Positions 1 through 13,200 are shown, counted from the first letter of the stretch. The stretch: DNA of 64,000 bases from Thuidium tamariscinum (GCA_947034885.2 OX344749.2:43119682-43183681); one strand, 5' to 3'. Translations and numbers: made by a program. The notes: generated from the letters alone by a model not told the origin.

Positions 1-1146
1 CTTAAGTCTCCAAATTTGTACCATGTGGATGCTATGTTGTTAGGATTGACAAATTCAAATGTCTTGGGCAAAATCATGTTCAAAATCTAGATGTTTAAAT
101 GCTATGGATAGTGGATGGTTTGACGGTCAAAGGTCTTTCATTTTTTTAAATGATTTTAAAAATTGTTTAAAAATTATTTAAAATTATATAAAATTAATTT
201 AAAAATATAATTTAAAAACAAGAAAAATTATTGAATTTTAAAAGAATTAAAAAAACTTACCATCTACCATCAAAAGAATTTTTGATGGTGAAATGAAGAA
301 TTTACTTCATTGAAGGTTAATGAGAATAAAAGGTAGAGAACTCATGTTTATATCCATTCTCTATGTATTGTGAGACAACAAATATGACATAACTAAAATA
401 TGGCAATTTTGCCATAGTACATGTCAACATTGTTTCAAACATCTGGTGATGTGGCAGTCTATCTTTTTTGGGATGTCACAAAAAATATGAACTTGTTTTT
501 CCAAAAATTATAAAGATTATGATTATCCACCTATAGTGACATCTACTCATTCTCCAACTTATTTGCACACATTTTCCACAACATCTAATCAAATTCATAA
601 TCTTGCAATTGTTCACCAATCAATGCATGATGCCTTAAACAGGGTTGTTCTACCGGACATTGCGACATCACGATAGACAGACGTCACGCAACGTCTAGTA
701 GAGCCCTTGTGACGTCTCAAAGACTAAAAATCAAGTTGACTTAAAAATAAATCATTAGAAATTTAAAATTTTGACATATTTAATTTGGGTTTCAATTAAG
801 TGTTTCAATTTTATGAATACATATTACATTCTTCATTTAGGTTCATAGTAATAGTAAGATTTTCATTTTTTTGAGCTGTTGAAAATGGACTTTCGCGACG
901 AGGTGCGATGCCCTTCGTAACAAGTTGTCACTGTGACACGCGACGTTGGACATCGTATACGACACCCAAACCCAAAAATATGTTTGACAAGACAACCTTG
1001 GCCTTAAATAGAAAATATGATATGTTTTTTGGAAACAACACCAATAACACAGGTTTTTTTATAGTGATATCAAATCTTAAAAAAACTTGTAATATCATAT
1101 AAAACTTTAATTAGTTTTAAAAATTATTAACCTATGAACTAATGTA
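1..1146. other. AT-rich intergenic DNA, no gene seen
   Basis: Low-complexity AT-rich sequence with short A and T runs. Two CpG-containing patches, near 650-720 and 890-965, stand out from the surroundings and share words such as GACGT and CAACGT, so they may be ends of an old repeat. I could not align them into a convincing terminal inverted repeat. No open frame here looks protein coding. Confidence 0.6.
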
Positions 1147-1400
1147 CCTCTGTTGTTACTACAACTAAAATAAAAATAAAAGTAATTTTTTAATTTTCTT
1201 GAATCATAAGAATTTAGTTTGAAATTCAATGTCTTTTCTTCCATAGATGAGTCAAAACACCATGAAAAAAAGCCTATAATCCCCTCCATTTTGAGAGCTC
1301 TATAATGGCATTAATACCGTAATTAGGGGATACATGGTCTAAAAGATCTTACCATAGCAAACAAACAAATAAAACAAACAATTTAACTTATATGGATGGA
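1147..1400 (+). repeat. Dispersed repeat family R1, copy 1
   Basis: First of four diverged copies of an approximately 230-260-bp repeat, all in the same orientation (others near 1460-1733, 3390-3610 and 44380-44615). Shared landmarks in order: a TTGCCA/TTGTTAC-like start, ACAACTAAAATA, an AATTCAA..TTT block, a CATAG(G)T(C) word, a CC(A)AAACA..AAGC word followed by CCCTCC, then GAGAGCTTT, and a tail of AACAAACAAAA words. No coding capacity is seen. The family class is unknown; no terminal repeats or target duplications were found. Confidence 0.55.
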
Positions 1401-1459
1401 TGAATGCTTTTATTTGATTAGAAACAAAGATGAAAATTGGGTATTTGTACAAGTGTGCC

Positions 1460-1733
1460 TTGTCTTGTTGCCATAGCTATTAGAATATCAAAAGTAATGG
1501 CTAAGCCTTCTTTAATCTCTTGAAACAAAAATAAAAATAGTTTTCTAAATTTTTAATTCATAAAACCTTCAAAATTCAATATCTTTCACATTGTAGGTCC
1601 AAATGCCACAAAACAAAGCTTTGGCATCCCTCCTTATTGAGAGCTTTTAGATACTATCAAGAATACAACCAAGAGACACACAATTTGAGAAATCTCACTA
1701 TAGCAATAAATAAAACAAAACAAATAACCTATC
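1460..1733 (+). repeat. Dispersed repeat family R1, copy 2
   Basis: Second copy of the R1 repeat, directly downstream of copy 1. It carries the same order of words: GTTGCCATAGCTA, AATTCAATATCTTTCACAT, GTAGGTCCAAATGCCACAAA, CCCTCCTTATTGAGAGCTTT and a final AACAAAACAAATAACC. It ends at the TTAA where the TTAA-flanked element at 1734-2670 starts, so that element appears to have inserted at or near its end. Confidence 0.55.
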
Positions 1734-2670
1734 TTAACTCCTAAAGGTTTTTGACTTTGTTTTCACCAAAAATCCTTCAAAATTGTCATTTCTAGGACAA
1801 CTACCAAATTTCAAGAACAAAATATTTTTAGACAAATATAATTGTAGGATCTCTTAGTACACTAGTTTGAAAAGATAAGGAAAAAATTTCAGAAATTTCC
1901 ACCATGTAGATTGTAAGATATTAGTGTTTGAAGTGACAAAAATCATTTTTTAGCCACTGCAAAAATTTGGGCAATCGCATTTTAGAAGGCCACATTTTTA
2001 TGAAAAAATGTCCACAATGGTTGTAACTCTTTGGATTCATTCTTCAAGCCAAATTGGCTACATGCTTTAAAATTTTCAAATCATTTGGAATTGTAAAACA
2101 TGTAGGAAAAAAATAGTAAGTAGAAAAAAGTAGGAAGTGATTCAAAATACTAAATTGTTAACAATTTATTTACAAATTAAAAAAATCCAATCCCAATGGT
2201 TGTAATGTTATATTAAACAATATACACTCAATGTTTTTATTTTTCAAAAATACTAGAATTTGAATTAAATAAAGGACTTTCAAGTTTATTTTAGGGTAGA
2301 TAGTCTATAAGTTCCCACAAACTACCCACAAACTAAAATTTTCATAACTTTCAACTCATTAATCAAAATGAAATGATTCAAAGTTTTCCACATATATAAA
2401 CAACCGATTTCAAATTATTATTTTAAAAAAAGTGATTTTTGAAGAATATTTTTGGCCACATGGATTGCCCATCGAGCAATGAAAATTACATATCATACAA
2501 TAACTTTTAAACCATGTAGTCCAAAGTTATGAAAATGGTTGGGCCTTAAAGCTACACCCTGAAAAAATGTTGTGTGAAAAATTCAAAGAAAAAAATCAAA
2601 ACTCCATTTATAGGTACTTGCCAAAACCATTGTATTGCCAAAAAATGCACTTTGGTCCTTTAGGCATTAA
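1734..2670 (+). mobile_element. TTAA-flanked non-autonomous DNA element, copy A
   Basis: The left end reads TTAACTCCTAAAGG and the right end CCTTTAGGCATTAA, a slightly decayed form of the family ends CCCCTAAA..TTTAGGGG next to TTAA. The interior matches copies E, F and I: a CATTTCTAGGACAACTACCA word, then TTCCACCATGTAGATTG, then GTTGTAACTCTTTGGATTCA, then a GGCTACATGCTT block, and near the right end AAAATGGTTGGGCCTTAAAG. No open frame of useful size is present, so this is a non-autonomous element. A TTAA target duplication points to the piggyBac or Sola3 type; that assignment is an inference from ends only. Confidence 0.7.
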
Positions 2671-2788
2671 AGGTGTAGATGGATATAGATGGATAAAATA
2701 AGAATATTAAATGAACATATTGTCTTCAATGTCTTCTCTAGAATGATCTACAAATCAATGAGTGATGAGTGAGACTAAAACCATTGCA

Positions 2789-3042
2789 CAGGATGTTAAA
2801 TCCTACCAATGAAAGTGGGCTCAACAAGGTGGATTTTAGATTCTTTGGGATAAATGTGAAAAAAAGCCCCCTATTTTGTGATGTGTCTAGGGTATGTTCA
2901 AGACTTCTTCTAACTAATTATTTGGCATCTTTGATTGCGAATATGAATTTATAATTTGCAAAAAATAAAAAATTCCTGTGTTTTTTTCCAAGGTAAATCC
3001 ACCTTGTTGGGCCCACTTTCATAGGTAGGATTTAACATCCTG
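2789..3042. mobile_element. MITE with ~48-bp terminal inverted repeats
   Basis: The left end (2789-2837) and the reverse complement of the right end (2994-3042) agree over about 48 bp with only a few differences. Both read CAGGATGTTAAATCCTACC at the tip and AACAAGGTGGATTT at the inner edge. The 254-bp element has no coding capacity. A clear target duplication was not found, so the superfamily is open; the CAGG tip would fit hAT. Confidence 0.75.
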
Positions 3043-3079
3043 CCTAAAGTAGGGTATTGTTAATGCAATCTGGCTGTGA

Positions 3080-3265
3080 AAGTGCCCTCTAATATTGAGG
3101 TACATTTTTCTTTCTTTAATGTACCAAATAGTATACATTTCAAGAGGAGGTTGCTTTTAGAAACCATTGCATTTCAACTTCAAAAATTGATAACTAATTC
3201 CGCAAAGGTCCAAAAAATATGAAATGACTTGAATTGGATGTCAATTTCATTTTCCTTCCTATAAA
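3080..3265 (+). repeat. Dispersed repeat family R2, copy 1
   Basis: A stretch including TTGAGGTACATTTT, CAAGAGGAGG, TTTTAGAAACC, TTTCAACTTCA, TTGATAACTAATTC and AAAATATGAAA..GACTTG. It recurs in reverse orientation near 24105-24290 and partly near 47925-48015. Short, diverged and non-coding; class unknown. Confidence 0.5.
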
Positions 3266-3389
3266 AATTTATTGAAAATTTACTGAAAATTGTTTCATAG
3301 ACTTTAGTTTCCTCCAAATGCAATTAACTTTAAAGAGGTCACTTTAAGAGCACACTACCTTATGTTATGTTTCCAATAAGCTAATTCAC

Positions 3390-3610
3390 TAGGGTGCCTT
3401 GTAACGTTGCCACAACCAAAATATAAGTAAAACTTCAAAATATAATATTTTCTGACCATGAATCAAAACATCACAAAACATAGCCCAAACAGCCCTCCTT
3501 GCTCAAAGCTTTCCAATAATAGTAGAAATGTCACTAGCAAATACAAAATGCCAGAGATTTCATTGTAACAAACAAAACAAACAACATTCTAGCTTACGGT
3601 ATGGATTGCA
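3390..3610 (+). repeat. Dispersed repeat family R1, copy 3
   Basis: Third copy of the R1 repeat. Landmarks are GTAACGTTGCCACAACC, AACTTCAAAATATAATAT, ATCACAAAACATAGCCC, CCCTCCTTGCTCAAAGCTTT and AACAAACAAAACAAACAACA. No gene, no inverted ends and no target duplication seen. Confidence 0.5.
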
Positions 3611-5736
3611 TTAGGTTTCTAGAGGGTTTTGCCATCTGTGTCTCACCAAAATTATTTTCTTATTTTATTCAAGGCAATGTATGAATTCAACTTCACTATA
3701 AGCTTAACTTGACAAAGGTAACTACACCTAATTTCAACCCTATGTCAAAAATCAACACCCATAGATTTTTGTCTAAAATGTACTTCTACTATTTATAAGA
3801 ACTTAATGTTGATTTTGAAAATATGTGTTTTTTATACTATGAATATTGATAGTTTATTTATATTATGTTTAAAAATTACATCCTAAAAGAATCTAGAATC
3901 CTATTTTGACTACCAATAAGACTCTATAGTTTAAAAAATATACAAAACAATGGGAACCATACAAAATTGCATATTTAGTTGATTTTAGATGTAATTACCT
4001 TATTGATATAAAATTATCTTAGAACAATGGTTTTCTTGGGGATTTAAACTTAATTTACTTTAGAACAAGATATATCTTGCTAGAAGTAAGTTAAAAGTAA
4101 GAGTAATTGATAGACTTCTACATTGAAGGATTTTAAAGGATCTACATTAATTTATTGACATTTCACACCATATAAATATCTATCTTTGCTATAAGTTACA
4201 TCAATAGTTATTGGAGTGTCCATGGCTTGTACCTCATACATTAAAGAAAATTTGAGGAAGTAACTTAGGTTTATTTCAAGCACTTCTCACTCCTTTGTTG
4301 TTCCCGAAGCAGTGAAAGAGAGGCTAATTGTTGTCAACGTCACAAATACAAAAGAAATTGTTTCTAAAATTAAAAAAAATGTTCAAAATTATTTAGTTAA
4401 TTTTTTTTTAATCAAATCAAATATCTCACATAGTTATCTCCTAATCACATCAAATTTTGCTTTGGCATAGTTCCTAGAGTTTGTGTAGCAATTCACAATC
4501 TTGTTTGGAGCCAAATCTCATGTAATTCAAACATTTGTAGTTTACCAATAAAAATTTCCTTTTGATTTCCCCCCCTCAATATCCCTATTTAGTACTCCGT
4601 ATAAGTTATTCTTCTTTTCTTACTAATGATTTATTATGATTTGTTATTGTAGGGATTAGACCCCTTGAAAAGAAGGAAATTTGCAATTGAGTGGCTTTAA
4701 GGTAAATATGAATTTGGTCACATTTAAAGTGTCAATGGTCAAATTTTGCTTTGGTAACTATAATTTGCTAAGAACTCTATGATCTATGATTTTGCTATGT
4801 TTTTGAAGTACTTGTCTAATGTCTAAATTTGAATTTTTTTGTTCTTTTTCAAAGTTCTTTTGGATGTACTTCTAATGATACAAATTTCAAGTTCTCATTA
4901 AAACTGTTTAAAAGTTGGAATTATAGTTAGAGGGCCAATATACTTGTTGCACTAAGAATGCTCTTATATAATTCAATGCTAAAAATTCATTTATATTTCT
5001 TTTGGAATAACTAGATCTAAAATGGATTCCTTCCATTTTTTTGCTCTTAGAGGAAGACAAAGTGTAAGGTCAAAGCACTTGTTTCCATCATTGTATCCTA
5101 AATCAATTTCAAAATTATATACATATAAGAAATCTAAAATATACAACTTGCATATATGAATGTAAAAAAAAAATTGGAGTCACTATGTATTTGAAATTCA
5201 CAAATTAATAGTATTTCCATACATTTTCAAAAAATTATCATTTTGATTTGGAGAGTTTATGATTTTTTGTTGCCAACATGTATGGTTTTAACTTCAAATT
5301 ACATTGAATTGTTTCAAGTGATGGAACTAGCTATCCCTACCTTACCTAATAAAATGAATGTATAATTCTTGCATCACAAACATTGATTGTCGCCTACTCC
5401 CATAGTTAAAATTTCATGTCGCATAATTAATTAATGTTGAAAAAGGAGTATGGTAGTCACTTCTAGACTTGATACATAGAAACATTAAGGAGGTGCTTGC
5501 CTAACAAGTTTATTATTGGAAGGTGTCCCATTTTATTGATAGTCCCACAATTGCTAAATAAATAATTTGTTTTCCTATTCTTTGTCAAAGTAACTTCCAA
5601 AAAAATTTAACTTTTATTTAGTTTTCTAGTCTTAAATATATTTGAATTTTTTTTAGATCTTGATAGTCAAAAATGGTGCCCTATTGGATTGAGGCATGGC
5701 CCTGGACCAACCACATCATGTACTGCAAAAAGAAAT
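3611..5736. other. AT-rich intergenic DNA, no gene seen
   Basis: No coding frame, RNA gene or clear transposon end was found. A TACTCCGTATAAG word at about 4593 resembles a motif common in plant MITEs but is isolated. An AAAATGGTGCCCTA word near 5672 matches the terminal repeat of the small MITE at 47816-47921 and may be a solo end of that family. Confidence 0.5.
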
Positions 5737-5802
5737 AGAGAGACAGAAAGAAAGAATTTCTATTCTAAGCTTAGAATAGAAATTCTTTCTTTCTGTCTCT
5801 CT
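5737..5802. repeat. Perfect 66-bp palindrome with no loop
   Basis: The 33 bases 5737-5769 are followed at once by their exact reverse complement, 5770-5802, centred on a HindIII-like AAGCTT. The arms are AG-rich on the left and TC-rich on the right; the TC tract then runs on to about 5828. It lies at the step from AT-rich repeats to GC-richer genic DNA. It could be a real cruciform-forming repeat, the scar of an inverted duplication, or an assembly or cloning artefact at a junction. Confidence 0.95.
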
Positions 5803-7264
5803 CTTTCTTTTTCTTTTCTTTTTCTCTCCTCGTGGGACTTCCCATGACAGTACATCCACCAAAAAGGCCAGTGAGTACGACCCCGAGCTGACCCTGTGCG
5901 CCTGTTCCTCCCTTCAATCCGGACGCGACGGCGCCCAGCGCGGCAACAGAAGCAAGCGACGCAGTGACGTTCTGCACCCTCGCAAATCGGTCTTCTGCAC
6001 CGCGAGTTCCGCTCGATGATTGAGACACGATGCAATGCATCCCCAATCCAGGCTCACAGCATCTGGCACCTGAACTTGGCGCAGTTTCAATTCCCCCCCC
6101 CCCCACATCGCCACTTACAACCCGTTTTGCCCGCTCCAAATGTACAGCAGACCATGGTTCCACCGACACCTATTCAAGTCCATCTTTTGCATCCCTCCGG
6201 GTTTTTTAAACCCCGGTGAAACCTTCTATCGCAATCTGCACAATTCCTGGAAGTTAAGTGGAAACTACATTAGAGCTCGCCCACACCTCGATCAATTCGC
6301 GGGGTTTTTTTCAGATCGTGAATTGAAGTTCTCTCGCAGGCAGGCCTCTTTGTAGAGAATCGGAAGATCGACAGCTTTAGACTCGATCGATCTTTAGCAG
6401 TTGCACGGACACGTGGGGCTGAAGTTGGTGTCGGCGTGGATCGATTTCGAGGGGAGAGTGTTTTAGATAATATATGAAGTAACTCGCTTTTGGTAGTAAA
6501 GATGGGTTGTGTGAATCTGGGTTGTGCGAATTTGGCGGTGCTGAATACGAATCGGTGCTGATTTTGTTAAGTTTGTGATTAGGAGACATTCGTTACTAGC
6601 TAGTCGTGGGTGTGCAGAGTGCGTGGCAAATGCTGTAGCCATAGCTGTAGCTGCAGTGAACGGTTTCCATATGATTTTGGAAATCTTCCCTCATGGTTTC
6701 ATTTGGTAACTCGTTTCGATCGCTAGCAGTACGTGCTTCGATTGTAATTAGTTCGGTTCGTACTCTCGTCTTTGTGACTGTTTTAGAATCGATGTTATGA
6801 GCGGTTTGCGGATCTGTGGCGGTTTTGTGAGTTGGCGATGGGATACTATTAGTCTGTTAATTTACGGAGTCGGTGAGAGTGGAATCAGTGGGCTTCCAGT
6901 GACCGTTGCGATACATTTTTCGACCTCATATTCACATGTTTTCGGTTCTTGTGGGTTCCATGTTTTGTTATTCTTGTCTCAATCAGTGCTCAATTTAAAG
7001 TAGTTAGCTTAGTCTTTTCCGATCCCTCGGACTGCTTGGAATTATGGTGTTAGGCCGGATTCCGGTTACTCTTCATTTTCAGCAAAGAGACAGCAATTCT
7101 CATTGCTACCGATGCTCCGGAGAGCTTCTGCATTGATAGGTTAATTCTGCTGCACCCGATACGCTGTTTTCTGAGGTGATGAAGACGCTCTTCACATTTG
7201 GTAACATTGTCAAATTGTAACGGTGAAGACCGCGCTCAATCTTTGGTCGACCCCTCGCAGACAC
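5803..7264 (+). promoter_or_regulatory. Probable promoter and 5' leader of the glycosyltransferase gene
   Basis: GC content rises sharply here compared with upstream, as expected for the promoter and 5' untranslated region of the gene that starts at 7265. Visible elements are a long pyrimidine tract at about 5790-5830, a poly-C run at 6096-6106 and a small inverted repeat at about 6198-6217 (CCGGGTTT..AAACCCCGG). Several short frames on both strands cross this region, but none resembles a known family and they overlap each other, so I do not call a gene. An untranslated exon and leader intron are possible; the transcription start is not determined. Confidence 0.45.
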
Positions 7265-10200
7265 ATGCTTCCCGTTTTTAGCCCCCCCATGACGAAAACG
7301 AAGATCATGCGGCAGAGCCTGAGCGTCGACTTCGACGCCATGAAGGCGGCGTCGCCCTACACAGATCTCGCGGCAGGGCGGCTTTCCACAGATAGCGTGG
7401 ACATGTTTCCCACCACGGGGCGCCCCAGCTTGAGCAGCAGCAGCAGCTCACGCTCCTTATGGAAACCCAACGGCACCATACGAATGGCTTTTCTGCTCAC
7501 GTGCTTGCAGTTCAGCTTCGCCATGTATGGCACGCTCCTCCTCTACTGGTCGAGTCCTGCTGTGCCGGATCTCGTGATGAGGCCTGATAGTGATTTCTGG
7601 TTGCCCAGCATTGGAAAGATTTTCCCCAAATCGGGACAAGCAGGCGGAGGTCCCAATCAGCGAATGAAGCTGGAGTCCGGATTCACGACCGCAGCAGCGA
7701 TGGCTGTTTCCGCCGAGGCACAGAAGCTGGCGGTTTGTCAGAAGGAAGAACTTCAGTTCGAGCAGAAGAAGTCCAACAACACGAAGATGATCGAAATCAA
7801 GACCGGCCTGTTCAGGTGCGTGACTGAATTCCAGGCATGCACAATGCCACCTGCCACCTCTTTCTATTTTCTTCATTTCATAAAATACTTAATTGCGTTC
7901 GAGAAAATGAAATCCCATGACAGAGCTAAACACAGATCAACAGCCAAACTCCAATCAGGAGCTGGACCAACAACTTGGTTCTTTCTTGGATCTTGAAATG
8001 TGAGGAAATTAGCTTCATTTTGGGCTCGTGAAACACGAGAAAATTAGCTTCCATTCTGGCATTTGAAAACCTTGGCAGCTGCTCGGTGATGACTGCAGCA
8101 GTTGATGACACTGTTCACCTGGTGATGGATTTAAGAGAACCGACATTTCGAAACATTAGAAATTCCAAGTCTGAATAAAACACAGATCAATATCCAAGCC
8201 TCCAAACAGAGGCTGGACCCAACGACCTTGAAATGTGAGGAAATTAGTATAATTTTTGGCTCGTGAAACTTGAGGAAATTCACTTCTATTTTGGCGTTTG
8301 AGGAACGTGGCAGCTGCTTGGAAAGCGATGTATAGTTGATGGCACTGTTCACATGTCGGATGGCCTCAAGAGGTTGTGCTATTCGAAGCCATATCTTACT
8401 CTGATTCTCGAGAAACTAGCTTAGGAACTTGGGTGTTAGTTTAATCGTTTATGGGAATTGTTACATGCCGATGCATGCAACCGCTATTCCAGAGGTCGTG
8501 CTGTTCGAAGCCGCATGAGAGTCAGGTTCCAGGTTCACCGGAGCAGGGGGGAGGGAAACTCGCTCATACCAAATCTTAAAAAATAGATACATTCGGGAAA
8601 TACTGTGCCGGAAATTAGTTTTCTCTGTGCTTTTTTTAGTTGAAATTTTCACTTAAAATAAAATCATTCGCAGTTGGAGTTGGTTGCAGCAGGGACACTG
8701 TCCTGTAGAAAGTACACCAAGACCTCTTTAATATCACGTCCAAAGTGCAGCGACTAGCGACGGAGTTTTGCGACATCGTGTCGATCTAGTATCACAATTT
8801 GAAAATGAGACACTGAGAATTGGAAACGTATCATGAGTAGAAGGGAGAACAGAGGGTGTGATATTAGAGAAGTGATGCTCAGGGAGGTCTGGTTGCAAAC
8901 GGCGAAATGTACATATACATTGCATGTCAGCTTTCTTGTGGTCCTCCTCTTGTTTGGATTCCTTTCTGAAAATTTGGATGTTTTGGAGAGAGATGATTCC
9001 AGTTCATTGCTTACAGTAGTGACGGATCATACCGGCACAAGTTGCACTGCAATTCAAGAGCCGCCTGAGACTACCCAGCTGAACAATGCATGGTAGCTTT
9101 CAGTGGAAAGAATTTTCACTTCGAGAGCAGGTTTAGAGAAGAAGCTCATGTGTGTCCCATTACGTGCTGGATGACTACCTGTCACGAAGATCGATTGTCG
9201 CTAGTGACTCACGAAACCGCTTGTTGGAACGATGGTGACCTTTCAGGGAGGTTATGGAATTTCAGCAGCAAAAGCGAGGCTGCGAGACCCTGGAGGAGCT
9301 CCTGGAGCTGCCATCGACGGGCGACGAGGCCAAGGTGACGGTGATCCTGAACCATTTCCAGCGGAAGACGCTGTGTGCGCAGCTGGACGCGCTCCTGGAG
9401 CAGACGCTACGGTTCCACGAGGTGTGGGTGGTGGCGTTCGGCAGCCCGGAGAGAGACAGTCTGCGCGCCATCGTGGAAGCGTACAACGACACGCGCATCA
9501 ACATCGTGGAGTCCAAGTACGATTACCGATACTACGGACGCTTCCAGCTCGCGCTGCAGGTGCAATTTCGCATCCAGTGATTCTTTCCTGGCTTCAACTT
9601 CGCCAGATTTCGACAAATTTATAGGTCCAGCTAAAATTCTACAAGAGATTTACGGAGGAAGATGCCATCATAGACCTAGATTGTTGAAAATAGTTTGATG
9701 GACGACAGTAACTGTATGTTAGCTACCAAAGGAAGAAAATCATTAAGCACGAATTGGTAGACTCAAGCAATGTTTTGCAGCGAAAAGCAAAGAATCGGAA
9801 AGAAGCCCTGTCCAGATCCGATTCGGCGCTACGAATTTGCGGTTTTACGGTTTAAGTCTGATGTTGTTCATTGTGCAGGCTCTGGGCGCGGATTTTGTGT
9901 ACCTGGTGGACGATGACATGATTCCCGGCAAGAAGGTGCTTGAAATCTTGGCTCACACGGCCGGAACTGAGAAGTACCGAAACTCCGTTCTGGGCAGCAT
10001 TGGTCGCATTCTGCCGTTCCGACAGAAGGACTTCAGCTTCCCGAGCTACCGGAAGACGGGCGCCCGGGAGGCGGGCTTGTACTTGCCGGATCCAGCTTAC
10101 GACATTGTCATTGAGAGGATTGTGAAGGTGGACTTCTTGTCGAGTGGTTGGTTCCTCTCCGCGGACTTGGTGAAGACCATTTTCATCGAGACGCCGCCGA

Positions 10201-13200
10201 CCTTCTCCACCGGCGAGGATCTGCATCTCAGGTGAGAGCTTCGGGGTGGTCAGCATTGTTATGAGGAACGGTAGCGTTTTCGTGATTCGAAATTGGCAAT
10301 CCAGTCCTGCAATGTCTTGGTTCTTTATCAACAGCCTGTGTTCTTGAGTTGTAACCTCCCTGATGTAATCGAAAGACATTGAAATTGGAGCTGAGTTCGA
10401 AAGCAGGACGTTCACGGACGCTTGTGGCTGGTATCCATGGTGATTAGAGCTGCGATTAGGTCAAATCTGATGTCGAATGTTTTTGGATAGAAAGCAGCTT
10501 TTGACTGATCTTTGGGGTTGTGGTTGGTTTGCATGCAGTTACCAGCTTCAGAAGTATCATGGCCACGGCTCCTTCGTGGTTCCGGTCGATCCGAACGACA
10601 AGGAAACTTGGGGAGACAAAGAGCATCGTCTCGCGCAAGTGTCGGAGACGACTGTCATTCATAAAGAAGTGGTGGAGGTACAATCAACTCTTGCCATCCG
10701 GGGTCCCAACTTTGTCTCTGTGACATTGAAAGAAGTGACTGCTATTGTGGCAACTGTGCCGTTCATTTTAGAGCAGGTCATAATGAAGTGGTTTGAGTGT
10801 AGCTTTTTGTAGTCGCAGTATGGGACTTTGAAACAGTTTGTTTTCTGTGGCACGGTTTATCATCTAGTTCTTCATACGATTGTGCTGTAGTGAATGGTGC
10901 GTGTGCAGGATATTCTAGAGAAGGTCATTTTAGAGAATGCCATTATTGAGGGTTTGGATTATAATATATCTGCAGTTGCTGCATAAGACATCGAAAACGG
11001 TTTGTTTCTGTGGCAGACTTTCGTGGTTTCTGATCTCGTTGTCGGTGAACTTGCAGGTGCGGGACAACCAATGGTGGCGAGCATTCTCCAGGGGATATAT
11101 AACCCAGTGGGCGGAGATGAACCCGCAACGCAGCGACGCGTTCTTCTATGCGCACCGAGTCAGCGACGTGCAGGCTATGGCGCCTTTGTTGCAGAAGTTT
11201 CGTGGCACACTTGGGAGGAAAGTGTACTTGGTCATCAGTGGAGGCGATTTCTGCTCGTGTGAGGAGGCTGCTCAAGTTCTAGGCTGGGCTTCTGCTTCGT
11301 GCAATGACCGCCGCTTCAAGGTCTTTGATCTCGAGGTAAGCACCGGGAGGCACATAATATAGGGATGCAAGAGTCTCTCCGAAATGTATTTTATATAATT
11401 TTAGGGGCTTGTCCCAAATTTATGAAGCGTCCAAGAGCCTTGGACTATGTCTTAATTGGATATAAAATGAGTAAGATCATGTGAATTGTTGAAGGGACGG
11501 TCCTGTTTACGAGCCTAGGTTACGCCCTTGATTACGTGAGTTGAGTGCGACTTCCATATTTTTCATGGAAGCATCTTGACTGCGTGATAAATGTTAAAGT
11601 CAGTTTCTACGAGTCTTTTGTTTGGATGATAGCTGCATTGTGAAAGGGTGTTTTTTCAACCCACAGAAAAGGCAATTGGGTTCATACGTTTCGGAGGAGG
11701 CTGAGCATGTGGCTGTGTGCAGGTGGGTTCCATTCACAGAGGGTTCTCGGAGACGCCATTCATTCAAGAAGTTTCGGCCTCCATGCGGGGTTTGATCCGA
11801 ATGCACTCGCCCAGTCTGCTGATCACCGTGAACGACTTGCCGTCTGCCGTCGTGGACGCTTTGAAATTGGCCACCGCGCAAGCTGCTACCAACACCTCCC
11901 TCGTGCAGATTCCGCACTCGTCGTTCCCTCATGCTCTCTGGATGGCCACTGTTCCTCCTGCATCACTGACATGTACGATTTCTCCCAATAGTATGTTTGG
12001 AGGATTCCAATTGATGCTCCAAAGGATGTATCATTTGAATTTTGAATGAATAAGTGATGACTCGCTGAAGGTTGGAGTAGTAAGGTGCTAGTCAATCCCC
12101 TTGAACCATGAGTATTGCATCCACAATGTACCTCGTCGATTGTGGCAGAATGTGTAGGTATTTCAGTACTTCTTTCAAGTCGCGTGTTTGGATGACTTGC
12201 TTTGTAAATGAGTGCCTGGTATTCGTGTTGGTTTTCTTCTCTGTCTGACGTGATTGTGGACGGCTAAACTGCTTGATGAAAATCTGACGGGATTTGTGGA
12301 ATGAACCATCTTCCTGGACCAGTTTGGAGCAAAATGAAGATTCAAATCAACATCATTACCCAGAACAGAGCCACGTCCCTGATGCGCCTGCTACAATCTC
12401 TTTCCGATTCTCATTACCTCGGTGACACCATCGACATCTCGTTCAACATGGACAGCGCTGTGGATAGCCCGACCCTGAATCTGATTGATTCCTTCCAGTG
12501 GCCCCATGGGCAGAAAATTGTGCGGCGACGCATCATTCAAGGAGGTCTCATCAGAGCTGTGAGCGAGAGCTGGTAATTTCGGAAGCTTGTTCCTGTCTCT
12601 TCTGTCTGTATATGTACTTTTTCTAGTTCAAAGAGTAGCGAGTTTCTTCACTGTGATGTCGACTTACCCTACGTGCTCGAACTGAGAACAATTAGATCGA
12701 TTAGTGAAAACCAAGACCACATAATAGTGCCATCATTCTTCCGAAATATCTATGCCTTTTTGAGTCCTGTATATAGTTCTTGTTCTTTTCATAATTCCAT
12801 TCCACGATCTTCCTTGAAGCCTACTCTATGAATTGATCAAGTGGAAGAGTTGATCTGTTCGAAAGCATTCATCATCTAGTGGATGGTTGAGCATGGAGGG
12901 GCTAAGATTCATGTGTTTGCAGGTACCCTGCTTCGGATGACGATTTCGGTCTTCTACTGGAGGATGACATTGAAGTGTCGCCATTCTATTACATGTGGCT
13001 GAAGTACGCGGTCCTGCAGTACCACTACAACCCCAACGTCCACCTGCCGGAGCTCAACGCCATCGCCCTGTACAGCCCGCGTGTGGTGGAGGTTGTGAAG
13101 GAGAGGCCTCATTGGAATGCCACGGACTTCTTCAGCGCAGTGCATCCCAACACTCCCTATTTGCATCAACTGCCGTGCAGTTGGGGCGCCTTGTTCCTGC

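Noticed and set aside
4380-4420. CRISPR-like or satellite array in the AT-rich spacer
   Set aside because: No regularly spaced repeats were seen; similar words are only A/T runs.
5760-6169. Overlapping minus-strand frames in the GC-rich leader region
   Set aside because: They overlap each other in different frames, include the translated TC tract and palindrome, and show no domain; they are better explained by GC content.
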